Origin: Lepraria neglecta
Lineage: Eukaryota; Ascomycota; Lecanoromycetes; Lecanorales; Stereocaulaceae
Reading direction: 5' to 3'
DNA length: 64,000 nucleotides
Assembly (NCBI GenBank): GCA_033220425.1
Contig: CM065650.1
Location: forward strand, 1,178,001-1,242,000
Position numbers and translations under genes: made by a program. Positions 44,987-56,448 of the stretch are shown here, piece by piece. Position 1 is the stretch's first letter; each line of letters begins with the position of its first letter. The notes under the pieces were generated by a model. It had not been told where the DNA came from. It searched no databases and saw nothing but the letters and a program-made list of their open reading frames with translations.

Positions 44987-47900
44987 ATAGACCTTGTCCT
45001 GGAAATACCGATTCTCTTGAGCGCCGTGGCATTGATATTTGTTTACTTTCGAGTCTTGGTAAGTATCTCTGTACGGCAAAGACGATCGAAACTGACTGTA
45101 AGATCTTGAGATGAGTTCTGGGTGATTTTCCTCAACTTCCGCGAGAGAGTAGGGCGGACCTCGGAAAGGGAAGGCGGAGTGGTTTGGTGATAGGACCTCC
45201 ACGGCGGCGGTTGTGGGGGACGAATGAAGTCCCAGTTTTCGAATATAGAGTGATGACTGGATAGTTGGGCTCGTACAACGTAATAAAGGAATATGTACTA
45301 GGAGATAATTGCAATGTTTACGCACAGTGTGATGAATAGACAGGTGAGCACGTGCAAGGTGTATGGACAATGATGAGCAAGAAAATGAGGTGATTTGGGA
45401 ATAGTGTCGTATATACTAGTAAGGCTTGCTGTCAGGCATACATGAGGGAATCTAAAAGAGTGGGGAGGTAGTGGGATATTTAGGTTGGGCAGCATGCAGG
45501 CGGTGAGGTAGTGGTGACACCCCATGCCCTGCAATGCACATCACCTACCCCTGCCCTGAGATCTAGGGACAAAAGGATGAAACTAAACATTGATTAAAAT
45601 ACCTGGAACCTGCCACTTGGACTAGAAGCTCCATCGAGTCCTTCCTTTAATTCTTTGGGACGGCGCGGCGGGCTCGGGGAGCATACGGGAAGCAGTGCTA
45701 GGTTCATCGGAACCATCCCATAGACATAGACCGAACGCGGGCGAAGGATCCAAAGGCACACCGGCCCCAGTGGGGGGCCTCAAATTATCCATATCGTCAC
45801 GCGAAGAACACCCCCAAATAGGGTAATTCTGTTGATTGTCCGTTGCTATTTTTGTTCGTTGCCTCTCAATCGAGAATCCTAGAAAGGAGGCTTTTCGACT
45901 TTGACGTATCGCGCGGTTCCCCAACCACGTTGTCGGCGCACGCTATCCAATCCCTTATTTCTCAAACTGGTACACTAGCACCCCTGCCCATCTGCCCACT
46001 CGCACCAACAAGATCAGGGGTGGCAAGCATCAGGGCCGCTGGGTTGTTACAGACTGACTGCTAACTGTACAGCATAAGCCACGAGGCCATGAATAAAGTC
46101 CTCATCGTGCGCCTCAGACAGCCTACAGGCCGTTAAGATAGAAGCGCAATCTCATGACGTGGCATGGGAACGTCATCCATGTGAGCCATAGAGGTCTGTT
46201 GCAGAGCTACTTACCTTGGCTCGGAGGATAGACTTTGCCGGAAGTCATTCCCCTAGATCGGGCCATCCTGCATGCCTGCCACGCCACGTTTCTTTCGTGC
46301 AGAAATGTAGATCTTAGCGAGCCCCTAAATTAGCTGTTTTAGGATAGCTATTAGCCACAGGAAATGGTGATAGCCCTGCATGAACCTCAGGTGACGGCTG
46401 GCTATTGATCAATCTCGATAACTTGAGAAAAGCAATTTAGTTAGCAATCAGCGTTAGTAATGATAAAAGACCTATTATCACTGATGATTGTCTTCACTCT
46501 GTATCAGAATCTTGCGCTGGGTTCTGGCTCCTTGGGCAATGTTCTTTGAGTGCCTCGAGTGCCTATGGTGACGAGGTGCGGCCATAGGTCATCATCATTG
46601 GGAGGGATTGGTGGATTGCAGCTAACATGTCACAACTGCATTAATTTGCATGAGGCTTTTTCTTTGATTAATAATTTTCTCCCACTTTCCCTCAGCTCCA
46701 TCGCGCTGGCGTGTGATGAATCAAACGCTTGACAGGCTGGAAGCTCTCGCAGTCCTCGTACTAGAGGAAGATGGCGTTAGTTGGGGGTTGCGCCGGAGGA
46801 ACCTTAATGGGGTGGGTGGATGGCCGGCTGGTGTTCCGAAATGATGGAGGGGCGCCGGTAATGAGATTAGGGGGAGATCTTGGCGCCATTCATATGCTTC
46901 CATTTGGATTCCATGGGGGTTTGGGTCGGAAAATTACTCCTTTACAGATCGATTAATTCGATTATGATGGACATGTTTACTAGATTGAGACATTCTGACA
47001 GATTTGGCGCGCCAATCGAGCTCCACCCTAGAGATTGCAGTCGTAAAGCACGACCCCTTCCCTTGTTGGGAAGAAACAGTCACGTTTTGCAAAGACAGCG
47101 GGATTGGTGACAGGTCACGCAAAAATGTGAGTAAAATTAAGGAGAATCAATTCCTCAAGCTAGTCCGAATGAACGATTATTCCGACCATTCGCCGCCAAA
47201 AAGAGAGTTCGACTCTTGCGGGCGTTGACTGACATCTTGACAGGAAATTTCGTCAGCGCACATGGCAACAAGGGGCTTTTCTCGGGACCCTCGTGGCTTG
47301 CAGGGTTGCACGTCTGGCCCAGAGCCCCAGACAGCCCAGACCATAGGCATGACAAGCTTGATATCAGGAATCATCCGCCTATCTTCAGCTTCAATCTCGT
47401 TTTGATATCCAGGAGCATAGTTGAGGACCACGGCTAGTTGGACACGAAGTCCACGAGTAAAATGCATTGATAAGAGTCCAATGTTGAATACATTACCTCA
47501 TGTTTTGGACCTCATTGGCGTGAAAAGTGTAAAATGCGTCCTAACAATTTCTTTCCATCTTATTTCCGGTACTTGTGATACTTGACGCGCTGCAGACCTC
47601 GCTGAAAGCTAGAACTGCGTTGCAGTCAGGGGCTAGTATTAGTCGTCGACATCGACCAAGATTTAATTGTTGTTATTAATAGCAAGGTTTAATAATATAA
47701 AGTCTTAATAATGATAGCGTGGGAGAGCACGTGGCTTACATATACTTCCCACGAGATAACGGCATGACGGCATTATTCCATGTGAGAATCTACTGAGTTT
47801 GTCCTAAATCTCGCGTTTCAGGACGCAAGATTGAAGAGGCGTTCAGGCTGAGGATTTCTGGATGCAAAGCCATCCGAGGCTGAGAGAGTGGGTGCCGACA

Positions 47901-48010
47901 AACTTTTCTTGTGATCGAGATTGCCTTCACATGAATACTCAGATCTCAACACGATTCGACTTCAAGGGAAAACAAATCTCTCTTCGTACATCATACGAAA
48001 GCCTTGATAT
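44987..48010. other. 3-kb region: bZIP leader and gene-poor DNA
   Basis: The first ~550 bp would be the leader and promoter of the bZIP gene. The remainder has only short open frames and AT-rich patches (for example 47660-47720). No tRNA or repeat was recognised. Confidence 0.35.
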
Positions 48011-48975
48011 CTACTGATTTCTAAATTTGTAAAGGGGTAAAGCCCCTATTCCCACATGCACTTTGAACAAGCTTCCTCCATACTTGACAGAATCGGGATA
48101 CTTCTCAGGCTCCTCATCTGCAGCAGAGGTGATGAACAGGTCCTCCGCAGCAAACGCAGGACACGATATCATTCTTGTAGGCAACGAGATCTCCCCGAGA
48201 AGCTTGGCTTCGGCGACACTTTGAGAACCTTACCACCACCACGACCAGCAATCCAAAGACACCCTGTTGAGTCCATTGCCAGCCCATCAGGACCACCATC
48301 TCCCTCAGGATGGTAGAATACCTCGCGATCTGAAATAGGTGTGTCGGTGAAGTACATTGTCTTCCATCGACAGTGAAGCCCATGCCATTAGGGATTGTCG
48401 CTTTCTCAATCATTTGATGGAGCGTTAGATCAGGATCTAGACGGAAGAGGACACCTTCGTCTTTGAAGTCTGGCTGAACCTTAGGATCGTTTATTGTGCT
48501 GGCCCAATATCTTCCCTAGTGATCACAACGATTCCATCGTTGAAACGCATCCTGCCTTCGATCAGTATGAGCTCTACTCCTAGCCTTGGGGTTAGGCATT
48601 TCTGTAAATTAATTGAATTTGAATTTACCTCTCATCTTTTCCAGGCCCTTCACGTTCCTCCCAGACTTTTTGGCATCTTGATTCGTGATCGCATAGCTAT
48701 GCTTAGCACCCACAATGATTTCGTTGTCAGAGCCTTCGATGTCCGCTGTCGTACTGTCACAACATCAACGAAATGAATGTGCATAACCTCTGGCAAAAGA
48801 GGCATACCTAACGGGAGTACCAAGATCAAATGACTGTAGTGAAGATGGACCTTTGTTAAGATCCACGATATGTAATTTCTCTTAACAATATCGACAAAAC
48901 GGAGGCAATGTGTGTTGGTCTCGTAGCATGGTGCTTTCCCCAACCACACTTCATCTCGATGTATGGCTGCCCCAT
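48011..48975 (-). pseudogene. SMP-30/gluconolactonase/regucalcin-like gene, broken
   Basis: Reading right to left, the family can be followed nearly end to end in shifting frames. The order is DEVWLGKAPCYETNTHCLRF, then GSDNEIIVGAKHSYAI, an intron-like gap (GTAAATTC...TTTACAG, about 48600-48631), RMRFNDGIV, a shift plus an in-frame TAG, GRYWASTINDPKVQPDF, MIEKATIPNGMGFTVDGR, a one-base shift, MYFTDTPISDREVF, GPDGLAMDSTGCLWIAGRGG, another shift, and AFAAEDLFITSAADE to KYGGSLFKVHVGIGALPLYK with the stop at 48011. At least three frameshifts and one nonsense codon are visible. Intact relatives are Ca2+-dependent lactonases. It looks like a recently lost gene because the protein signal is still strong. 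Confidence 0.85.
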
Positions 48976-50039
48976 CTTAGCCGCGAAATCGAGAACACTG
49001 CAACGCTAGATTCGCAAACCTCTGTCACCTTCCATCGCTGCATCTCTGCCATTCCGACCCAAGCCCTTTGCAATCATATGAGATTGGTTGAAAGGAGGAG
49101 TCGAATTTGCGCTGAAAAAGTCAGGTCAGAATGACGTAGTCACTAAATCCGCCAAAGCCCAACGCAGTGGTACCTTCCATCGAAAAATTGAAACTTGAGG
49201 ATATACAGAGGCACTTACTAAGGAATTTTTTTTTATATTTACAGGTTTTGAGACTGCTGAAGTCTAGGCACAATGGGAGGCGCTCCTTCTAACCACTATT
49301 CGTCCATGGAAACTCGAACATGAAGCCAAGTGCGTGAATGCTATTAATTCAACGCTCTGCACGCCCATCCCACACAGTTATCTTCACGGATGGACGAATG
49401 ATTTCAATCGACCCACAAAGCATTCATCGGCTTATCAACTGTCCCAACCCAAAGATCTAAGTCCAGTCATCTGGGGCAAGAATAGCCTGTCACTGTACCC
49501 CACACCTGCCAGGATCTCTTCTGAAGCTTGGGCCCTTCAGCAGACTCCAAGTATAGGCAGGTTGTAGTTAAGGTGGTCCCAGGTGCTTTGTAATGTCTGC
49601 TTGATCCCTTTTTCGCGGCTATTTTCAATAGACTTGCACAGGCAGTATCACGACAGGATTTCAGTCCTTCGGAGGCCATTTGCTCTACTCATCCGCCTTT
49701 CTTCGATAGCCAGGAAGCATCGAGAAAGGTCTCCAAAATGACATCAAAAGAAACGCAGGGAAAGCCAGTCTGCCTTGCAACTTGAATCATTAAAGTTCTT
49801 GATTTGATAGTCAGACTATCGAAACAAGTCCTCCTAAACACTCCATCGTCATCATCGTCATCATCACATCAAAGTATTCTGTCACACCTTGGACTTGAAC
49901 TCCTCATCAAATAAGAAGAGAAAGGCGTTAGGCTACCCGCCGTTAGCGCCGTTAGCCGCATTGCAACGGTCAAATTGATCTAAGCTAACTCTCACTTTCA
50001 CACACTTTCAACAACAGTCAATTCGTCTTCGTCTTTGCG
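48976..50039. other. 1-kb spacer
   Basis: It holds the promoter of the EVE-domain gene and the presumed old promoter of the SMP-30 relic. No other gene is recognised. Confidence 0.4.
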
Positions 50040-51132
50040 ATGGCACCACCAAAGCGCAAGGCAAACGCCGTAGAAGAGGCTACAGCTCCTCCTGCAAAGA
50101 GAGGACGCCGCTCTACAATGAACGAAAACAGCAAGAAAGCCATTGAACAAACAGCAGCCTCATCGCGTCCCAGCCGAATCTCACTAGCAGCAGCAGATGC
50201 TCCCAGATCACTCAGGAGCTCCACCGACGGGGCTATTACACCAACCTCAACAACCAAGAAAGGAATGGAAATTCCCATTAATGCTTCCGCTGCTAAATCT
50301 ACCACCAAAACCAACCCTGCCAAAGGACGCAAGAAGGGGAAGAAAGCTGTCAAAGTCACATCTTCACAGGGAGACGAGACTCCTGTGGCCAACGCTCGTT
50401 ATCAGGCCAATCTTTCCACTGATATTTTAACTAAGTCAAAGCCTGAGGTCGCTGAGGAACCTGAGGAGGAGCACCCTGAAGGACCTTCTTATTGGCTTAT
50501 GAAAGCCGAACCCGACTCGCGTATCGAGAAGGGCAAGGATGTTAAGTTCTCGATCGATGATCTCAAAGTCGCAACAGCACCTGAGGGATGGGATGGCGTC
50601 CGCAATTATGTTGGTAAGCTCAGGCGCTGATATCTTTGAGCTCCGCACGGCTTGCTAATTGAGTCCCATAGCGCGCAACAATATGCGCTTGATGATGAAG
50701 GGTGACATGGCGTTCTTCTATCATTCAAATTGCAAAGTGCCAGGGATTGTGGGGATAATGGAGATTGTCCAAGAGCACTCAGTCGACGGTAAGTTCTCCT
50801 TCTCAGCCTACGCCGCGCAGGCTAATCTTGTTTCAGAGAGTGCTTTCGACCCCGAGCACCCCTACTATGACGAGAAGTCTGACCGCGAGAAGCCGAAATG
50901 GTGCCTCGTCCACGTCGAGTTCCGCCAAAAGTTCCCTGAAATCATCAAGCTTAAGGAACTTCAGAAGTACGCCAAGGAAGGCGGTGTTCTAGAGAACATG
51001 CAGGTCCTTAAACAGTCTCGCTTGAGTGTGTCGAAGGTCACGAAGGAGGAGTGGAATTTTATTACGAGCTTGGTGGATTTTGAGGAGGTCGCTACTGCTT
51101 CTGCACAGCCTCAGCCGCAGATAATTGCCTAG
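50040..51132 (+). CDS. EVE-domain protein (thymocyte nuclear protein 1 type)
   Basis: Three exons: 50040-50613, 50672-50788 and 50837-51132, with introns of 58 and 48 bp. The product is 328 residues. The first ~140 are basic, Lys/Ala/Ser-rich and nuclear-signal-like (MAPPKRKANAVEE, PPAKRGRRS). The EVE domain starts at YWLMKAEPDSRIEKGKDVKF and runs through WDGVRNYVARNNMRLM, GDMAFFYHSNCKVPGIVG and WCLVHVEFRQKFPEI to about residue 315. The second intron is required: it removes 48 bp and restores EHSVDESAFDPEHPYYD. EVE domains are PUA-like folds that bind modified bases in DNA or RNA; the fungal role is not established. Confidence 0.88.
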
Positions 51133-51381
51133 GTCTTTGAATTTGAGGATCACAGCATTTTTACACGTTCTGCTCATAGCAAGGCGTTGGCGGACGGCAT
51201 TTAAGGTGGGATTGAGCACGTGAATTCATCTTTCAAGCTGCAAATGGACGACATGGGAGGCTGGGATCCAGAATGTCCAATCGTCTTTCGTATTTCGTTC
51301 CAAGGCAACACAACATGTCCTACCGGAAGCATCGTCCTTGGTGTGGAACTAGCAACGCCTCGAGGAATCATCTCACAGCGT

Positions 51382-52065
51382 TCAAGGCTTCAGCGCATAG
51401 AGTCTAACAGGGTACAACCCCTTCGGAAACCCCCTCTGCAACTCCGTCTTCATGCATCTAATATCCGCCTCCTTGAATAGCTGATGAAACTTCTCATTAG
51501 TTCTCGTGACACTGCTATCCGTCTCATCGAAGATATCTTCCCAATCTCGATTCGTACTCATATTCTCCTTAACCACAATCCATCCATCAATCGTTACAGC
51601 TTTCTTACATCTCTGAAGATACTCCACTAGCTCCTTATCCTTCAAATGTCCCAAACACCACTGATTCCAAATGAGATCGTACTGTTGCTCCGGGACCCAA
51701 TCTTCCAACCCACTGACATACACATTGCCCACCTGCCCACTCCCAGCCATCTCCGCGCCTTTGACTTCGTTAGCAAACTTCTCGATTGGTTCCACTACGT
51801 CAATGGTCTCGCAGACTGTGCTCAAGAACCCTGCAGTGACACGTCCAATCCCCGCACCACAGTCCACACCTCGTTTGAGCGTCCCATTACTTGAAGGAGA
51901 AGGATACTCGCGGCGTAGCTTGGCGAGAAAGTTGGCGGATCCTTTGAGATCGGTGCGTGAGATTCGGGGATAGCCGCCGAGCATGCCATCGACGGTCGTG
52001 GGAATTGAGTTCCAGTATTTGAGGGAGTCGGAGGTGGAGATGTTGGTGTCTGGGGATGTGGCCAT
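51382..52065 (-). CDS. TAE1: Alpha-N-methyltransferase of proteins (Tae1/NTMT1 type)
   Basis: A single exon, 227 residues, matching yeast Tae1 (about 232). N-terminal signature: YWNSIPTTVDGMLGGYPRIS. The SAM-binding motif I is VDCGAGIGRVTAGFL (about 67-81), the acidic loop is DVVEPIEKF, and the substrate-pocket motif is DLIWNQWCLGHL. The enzyme methylates the exposed alpha-amino group of proteins starting X-Pro-Lys after Met removal, such as ribosomal proteins. Cytosolic/nuclear. It is convergent with the EVE-domain gene (249 bp between stops). Confidence 0.93.
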   Translation of the reverse strand: MATSPDTNISTSDSLKYWNSIPTTVDGMLGGYPRISRTDLKGSANFLAKLRREYPSPSSNGTLKRGVDCGAGIGRVTAGFLSTVCETIDVVEPIEKFANEVKGAEMAGSGQVGNVYVSGLEDWVPEQQYDLIWNQWCLGHLKDKELVEYLQRCKKAVTIDGWIVVKENMSTNRDWEDIFDETDSSVTRTNEKFHQLFKEADIRCMKTELQRGFPKGLYPVRLYALKP

Positions 52066-53063
52066 GATGGTAGTGGAGTTGGCGCGAGGTTGCTGGTGGG
52101 GGTTGGATGCTGGGAGGGTTGGTTACTGGAGGTTCTTTGCGGCGGATGTCTCTTGAGGAGTCTCCGGAAGGGTTTGAACGGATCCGGGGTCTTGAATGGA
52201 GGCTGTTCCCAAACATCCACTATGATATTTGAAAGTCCAATGTTAGGGTCACGGGTCGCACAGAAGCCTGACAGAGTCCCTAGAACAGGATCCTCATAGA
52301 TCAGAGATCCATTGCCTAATTCGAGGGTCCTGATGATTGAGCTTTAAGCAACTCGTCACTACCTGGGACAGTGTCATTGGACTGCTGACTGTCTTCGTTG
52401 CTGCTTCACAGGACTCAATATCTCAACAGTGCTATGCCAATAACAAAGCCTAGTATCTTTCAATTAACACGATTTCCCCTAGGAGCCTTAGAACCGTCTC
52501 GGTGTAACTTCAATTGATTTTGAGGATACTCATTCTCCATGTTGCCATGTAATTTGATGATACAAGGCTTGGCAATAAAAGAAATGGCAGGTGTGCCGAA
52601 AACAGCTTTCTACTGGCCTGGAGGTTTTGGACCCTCCTCTTCCTTTACATATCGGGCAATCGACCGCGAAGATGCGTAACTTATTTCTACTTTGGTACGG
52701 GTTCGCCTCAAGTCAAATCATGAAATTGTTCATGTATCGCTGCTATTGTTCGTCGACGAACTCTTCTCCACCCCCTCCCTTTGCCGTTCTTTACCCCGCT
52801 AGCTCCGCAAAGTTGACGTGATAAGTCCTTTTCTTCTTCCGCGTCTCTTATTAAGATCCATATGTAGCAATTGCTATTCCAATTCCCATTTTGTTGTTTA
52901 CCTAGCTTCTAGGTACTTTCTAGCCTCGCCATCCTGAAATATTCTCGCACCATAGCTGGACTACATTGCCTCTCCTACTCTAACCACTAAGCATACAAAA
53001 AGTGACCCTCGTCCAGGCATTGAAACGGACAGAGTGATTTGGATATCTTGATAAATTACAAAG
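52066..53063. other. 1-kb spacer, promoters of TAE1 and SDR genes
   Basis: Divergent start codons point outward. No coding content is recognised. Confidence 0.4.
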
Positions 53064-54146
53064 ATGTCTGCAGCCACTGCCCAGCTGCCACTCTTGCTGA
53101 GGGCGGTCCGAGCTTCTGTCCCTTCCATAACACAAAGATGCCTGGCAACAAGCCATTGCGTACGGTACTCTTCAACTCTCGAGAAGCCCCCGAAAGGCAA
53201 TGAGCCGCAGAAGCCAACCCGCCAGCCTCCTACTCCTCCGCCCCAAGAGACAGAGAATTTGAAGACGAATACAGCCTCAGGAAGCTTTCTCGGCACTACA
53301 AAGCGACTGCCGGAGTTCAGTCTCACAGACAAAGTAGTTCTCGTGTCTGGCGCCGCGCGAGGTCTGGGTCTGACACAGGCTGAAGCGTTGCTGGAAGCCG
53401 GCGCAACTGTCTACGCCCTCGATCGACTAGCAGAACCCTCGCCAGACTTCTACCGCGTGCAGAAAAGAGCAGCTGAGGAATTGGGAACCACTTTCTACTA
53501 TCGACAGATTGATGTTCGGGATAATGAAGGTCTAAACAAGGTCATTGCCGAGATTGGAGATACACATGGGCAAATGGACGGACTGATTGCCGCTGCTGGC
53601 ATACAGCAAGAGACTACGGCGTTGGAGTATACAGCGAAGGACGCGAACATGATGTTCGAGATCAACATCACAGGCGTATTTATGACAGCACAAGCTGTAG
53701 CTAAGCAAATGATCAAGTTTGGTAATGGTGGAAGTATAGTTATGATTGCCTCGATGAGTGCGCACATTGCGAATCGGGTAAGCTTTTCTTAGCATTTATG
53801 AACGCGGCGATGACATTACTGATACAGCACCTAGGGCCTGATATGTCCTGCATATAACGCTAGCAAAGCCGGAGTCATGCAACTCGCCAAGAACCTGGCC
53901 TCAGAATGGGGCCAATACGGCATCCGTGTCAATACCATCTCACCAGGCTACATTGTCACCGCCATGGTAGAAGAGCTCTTCAAACTCTATCCCGAACGGC
54001 GGGTTGATTGGCCGGCCCAGAACATGCTCGGAAAACTCAGCAAACCCGAAGACTTCAGGGGTGCCGCCGTCTTCCTCCTCAGCCCAGCGAGCTCGTATAT
54101 GACTGGCGCCGACTTGCGAATGGATGGTGGACACGCGAGTTGGTAG
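53064..54146 (+). CDS. Short-chain dehydrogenase/reductase with mitochondrial-type presequence
   Basis: Two exons: 53064-53777 and 53835-54146, with a 57-bp intron (GTAAGC...ACCTAG). The product is 341 residues. The first ~80 are Arg/Ser/Pro-rich without acidic residues at the start (LLLRAVRASVPSITQRCL), like a mitochondrial targeting peptide. The Rossmann motif is SGAARGLG (95-102), followed by the cofactor-selecting Asp in YALDR. The catalytic set is Ser232, Tyr245 and Lys249 (PAYNASKAG after the splice). ISPGYIVTAM and MTGADLRMDGGHASW end the fold in the manner of fungal polyol/sugar SDRs (sorbose reductase, arabinitol or mannitol dehydrogenase). Substrate is inferred only at this level. 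Confidence 0.9.
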
Positions 54147-54179
54147 ACCATTGATACCCATAGACTTGAATACTTGAGC

Positions 54180-54889
54180 TCAACCGTACAAACCCGAGTC
54201 CTCCGCTGTAACCTTTCCAACCCTCACATCTCCCACCACGCCTTTCGCTCCTAATCCCCTTACAACGCCCTTTGCTAGCCCCAAATTCTTCTCGATCTGT
54301 TCCTCCCCCATTGCCTTATCATCCCTCATCACAAGCACCTGCCGTATCGTAGACACATCCAGAAATCTCCTTCCTCCATCACCTCTCCCAGTCTTAGCGA
54401 ATTCAGTATCCGCTTCTTGTTGTAGACGCTCGCGAGCTCGGAGCACTATTAGGGCTGGGTTCTGTGAGGCGTCGGGGAAAATCTGGGGGTGAGGCTGATT
54501 GGGTGAGGTTTTGGAACCGCCAGAGGAGCCTGAGGGGGCCGGGTTGAAGGTAGAGCTGTTGGATAGGGTTGAGGACGGTTGGACAGGACCTAGAGAGCGG
54601 AGAGACGCGGCGAAATCTGGGTCGGAGGCATCGAGGGATATTGCTAGCAAGGTGTCAGCGAAAACTTGGTAGGACAGTAGTCATCTAGAGATTAAGGCGT
54701 ACATTCATCCTTCGTAGCGCTGGCTTGTGACTGAGGATGTACCGTAGGACCTGGAGCTGCCGGTTGACCTGCTGGGGGAGAGGGTGCGGAGGATGCATTG
54801 GAGGTGGGAGATGGAGGGACACGCTTGGGATATTGCCGTCTTGCGGCGCCAGCAGCTGTTTTGGCTGCTTTTGAGGTAGATGAGCCCAT
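54180..54889 (-). CDS. Small hypothetical protein, putatively N-myristoylated
   Basis: Two exons: 54889-54703 and 54643-54180, with a 59-bp intron (GTACGC...TGCTAG) joining as ATKDESISLDASDPDF. The product is 216 residues. It starts MGSSTSKAAKTAAG, a good N-myristoylation context (Gly2, Ser6) followed by basic residues. The middle is Pro/Ser-rich. The C-terminal ~65 residues look folded and helical (RRFLDVSTIRQVLVMRDD, EEQIEKNLGLAKGVVRGLG), a helix-turn-helix-like pattern. The stop is 33 bp from the stop of the convergent SDR gene, so 3' ends probably overlap. Function not recognised. Confidence 0.72.
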
Positions 54890-55171
54890 CGTATGGTATT
54901 CAAGGATGGTGGTGAGGTAGTGTCAAATGTAAATACACTTCGGCATGAAGTCACCAACTCCGCTGGCATCTCCGCAGGCTTGGCATCAGTTTTCCTGCCC
55001 AGCGAGTCTGGGACGCCTAGGGAGGGCGCTTGCAGGCAATTACAATTCTAGAAGACCTCACATGAATGTTGAATGGCCTACCATGGCTTCTCCGTCTGCT
55101 TTCGAGTATCTCGCAAGCTTGAATAAGTTGGAAGAGTACCGAAATTCTATTGGTAGCTAGATCTTAAGAGC
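54890..55171. other. Promoter side of the small putatively myristoylated protein, left flank of the NLR element
   Basis: No coding sequence is supported. It ends at the 8-bp direct repeat bounding the element. Confidence 0.4.
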
Positions 55172-55179
55172 ATTTAGGC
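55172..55179. repeat. Left copy of 8-bp target-site duplication
   Basis: ATTTAGGC directly abuts the left terminal inverted repeat. The identical octamer lies at 60784-60791, directly abutting the right terminal repeat. Confidence 0.8.
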
Positions 55180-55196
55180 CAACGCTGTTAACGGTT
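55180..55196 (+). repeat. Left terminal inverted repeat, 17 bp
   Basis: CAACGCTGTTAACGGTT, identical to the reverse complement of 60767-60783. Confidence 0.85.
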
Positions 55197-56027
55197 TCAA
55201 CGGTCCAGTTGGAAGGCAAATTGGACCAACTACTAGATCTTGGTGGTTAGCAGTCTATAGCCTTTAAATAGACGCTACTAATTCTGCAGGCTTTGATAAC
55301 ATTCGAAATACCCCTTTTACTCAAAATTACTATAGTTTCGCGTAATAGGAGCGTGGTAAAGCCAGCGCTACAAAAGACCACAGATTCTTAGTGCTCGAGT
55401 ATAATACCGTTCTTTGCTTCAAAATTCTTATAGAATCTCTCAAACTACGTTATGCCTCCCGCCTATATATCCTAGCAAGTTTTAGCCCCCTGCACCACTT
55501 TTTAAGCAGCATTTTTCGCTGTTTTGTCAAGCAGGGAAGTGGCGGTTCGTGAAAACATGGGAAAGCCGATTATAAAGCCGAATACCGCTAATTACCTTGG
55601 CATGTAAATTTAGATCCGCCAACGCTACGGGCCGGCTCGCTGCCTTAACTTTCCCTCTCTCCTTGTATTTTACACGCCCCCTTCCCATCCTTTCCAATTC
55701 CCCATACCATCCCCCTCTTGGCTCATGCCAACACCGTTCGTTTACTCCGCCGTACTTAATATACGTCACTGCTACTCCTGTCCCGCCGTAGTTGCCAAAG
55801 GTCGATTTTGCCGGGTTCCAGCCTAACGGGGATGAGCTGCACCTCATCGACTACGAGACGTAGGCTACTTCTGTATTCTAATTCACACTTCAAAATGGAA
55901 GCTTTTCGGGATACTGACGTACCTCTCGTATATGAGTCTCTAACATACATATCCAAAAATATGAGATCTTAACGTTATTGGAATTTTCGAGGTCCACAGC
56001 GTATACGTGAGCATTGATACAGTCCGT
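55197..56027. other. Left interior of the element without a gene
   Basis: AT-rich DNA that from about 55761 becomes alignable, in inverse orientation, with the NLR promoter at 60219-60487. An open frame at 55527-55847 (minus) is not supported. Confidence 0.5.
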
Positions 56028-56239
56028 ATGGCTGAAGTAGTGGCTATCTTCGGACCCGTGTCCTCTATCGCCTCCCTCGTAGATCTAAGTACTAAAGTCG
56101 TATTTCGACTCCGCGAATATGCCTCTAGAACCTCCGACGTGCTAGAGTCCTTTCGTTCTCTATTGAGGCGACTTCCCTTATTGACTGTGACCCTCCAACG
56201 AATTAGAGAGCAAGCTCAGGCGGGTCGCTTACCTGACGA
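55761..56239 (+). repeat. Left arm of long inverted duplication
   Basis: It aligns with the reverse complement of 60007-60487. Shared text includes CTCCTGTCCCGCC, CAGCCTAACGGGG, TCACACTTCAAAAT and the first ~70 codons of the NLR. Homology stops abruptly at CCTGACGA, where the NLR copy continues and this copy switches to unrelated sequence. The arms are clearly diverged, so the duplication is not recent. Confidence 0.85.
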
Positions 56240-56255
56240 AAGTCATGAGCTATGA
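56028..56255 (+). pseudogene. Truncated SesA-like N-terminal fragment of an NLR
   Basis: The frame from the ATG at 56028 gives 75 residues, MAEVVAIFGPVSSIASLVDL through LPLLTVTLQRIREQAQAGRL, matching residues 1 to about 71 of the NLR at 56908-60218. It then ends after four foreign codons. No NTPase domain follows. It could be an expressed single-domain SesA-like peptide, but the abrupt break at 56239 points to a fragment. Confidence 0.75.
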
Positions 56256-56448
56256 AGACATCATTGAAGCACAGGCAAAGCGCGACATTAAGGATGCAGC
56301 AGGCCCCAGCCGACAACGTGGAGGTCGTCAGCGTAGACGAGGTACGACCAGGAAAAGCGATAAATCGCTCGCGGAAGAATTAGAAGATAGCAGGCGTGAG
56401 ATCCAAACACTTGGGCTAGAGCGGTATTGTTTAGTCTTGCAGTTTTGA
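56245..56448 (+). pseudogene. C-terminal remnant of a pogo/Fot1-type DDE transposase
   Basis: Sixty-seven codons, MSYEDIIEAQAKRDIKDAAG, a basic Arg/Gly stretch (RQRGGRQRRRGTTRKSDKS), an acidic helix (AEELEDSRREIQTLGLERY) and the end CLVLQF. Fungal Fot1/pogo-like transposases commonly end with such a basic block plus a GL-x-x-YC-x-VL-x-F terminus. The catalytic DDE domain is absent. It begins within a few bases of the point where the SesA copy breaks off. The family call is from memory of the tail pattern. Confidence 0.5.

Noticed and set aside
47170-47470. 96-codon minus frame considered as a hidden gene
   Set aside because: No domain, no partner exons, and surrounding DNA looks non-coding.
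55527-55847. 106-codon minus-strand frame inside the element
   Set aside because: It overlaps the inverted-duplication arm and has no recognisable domain.
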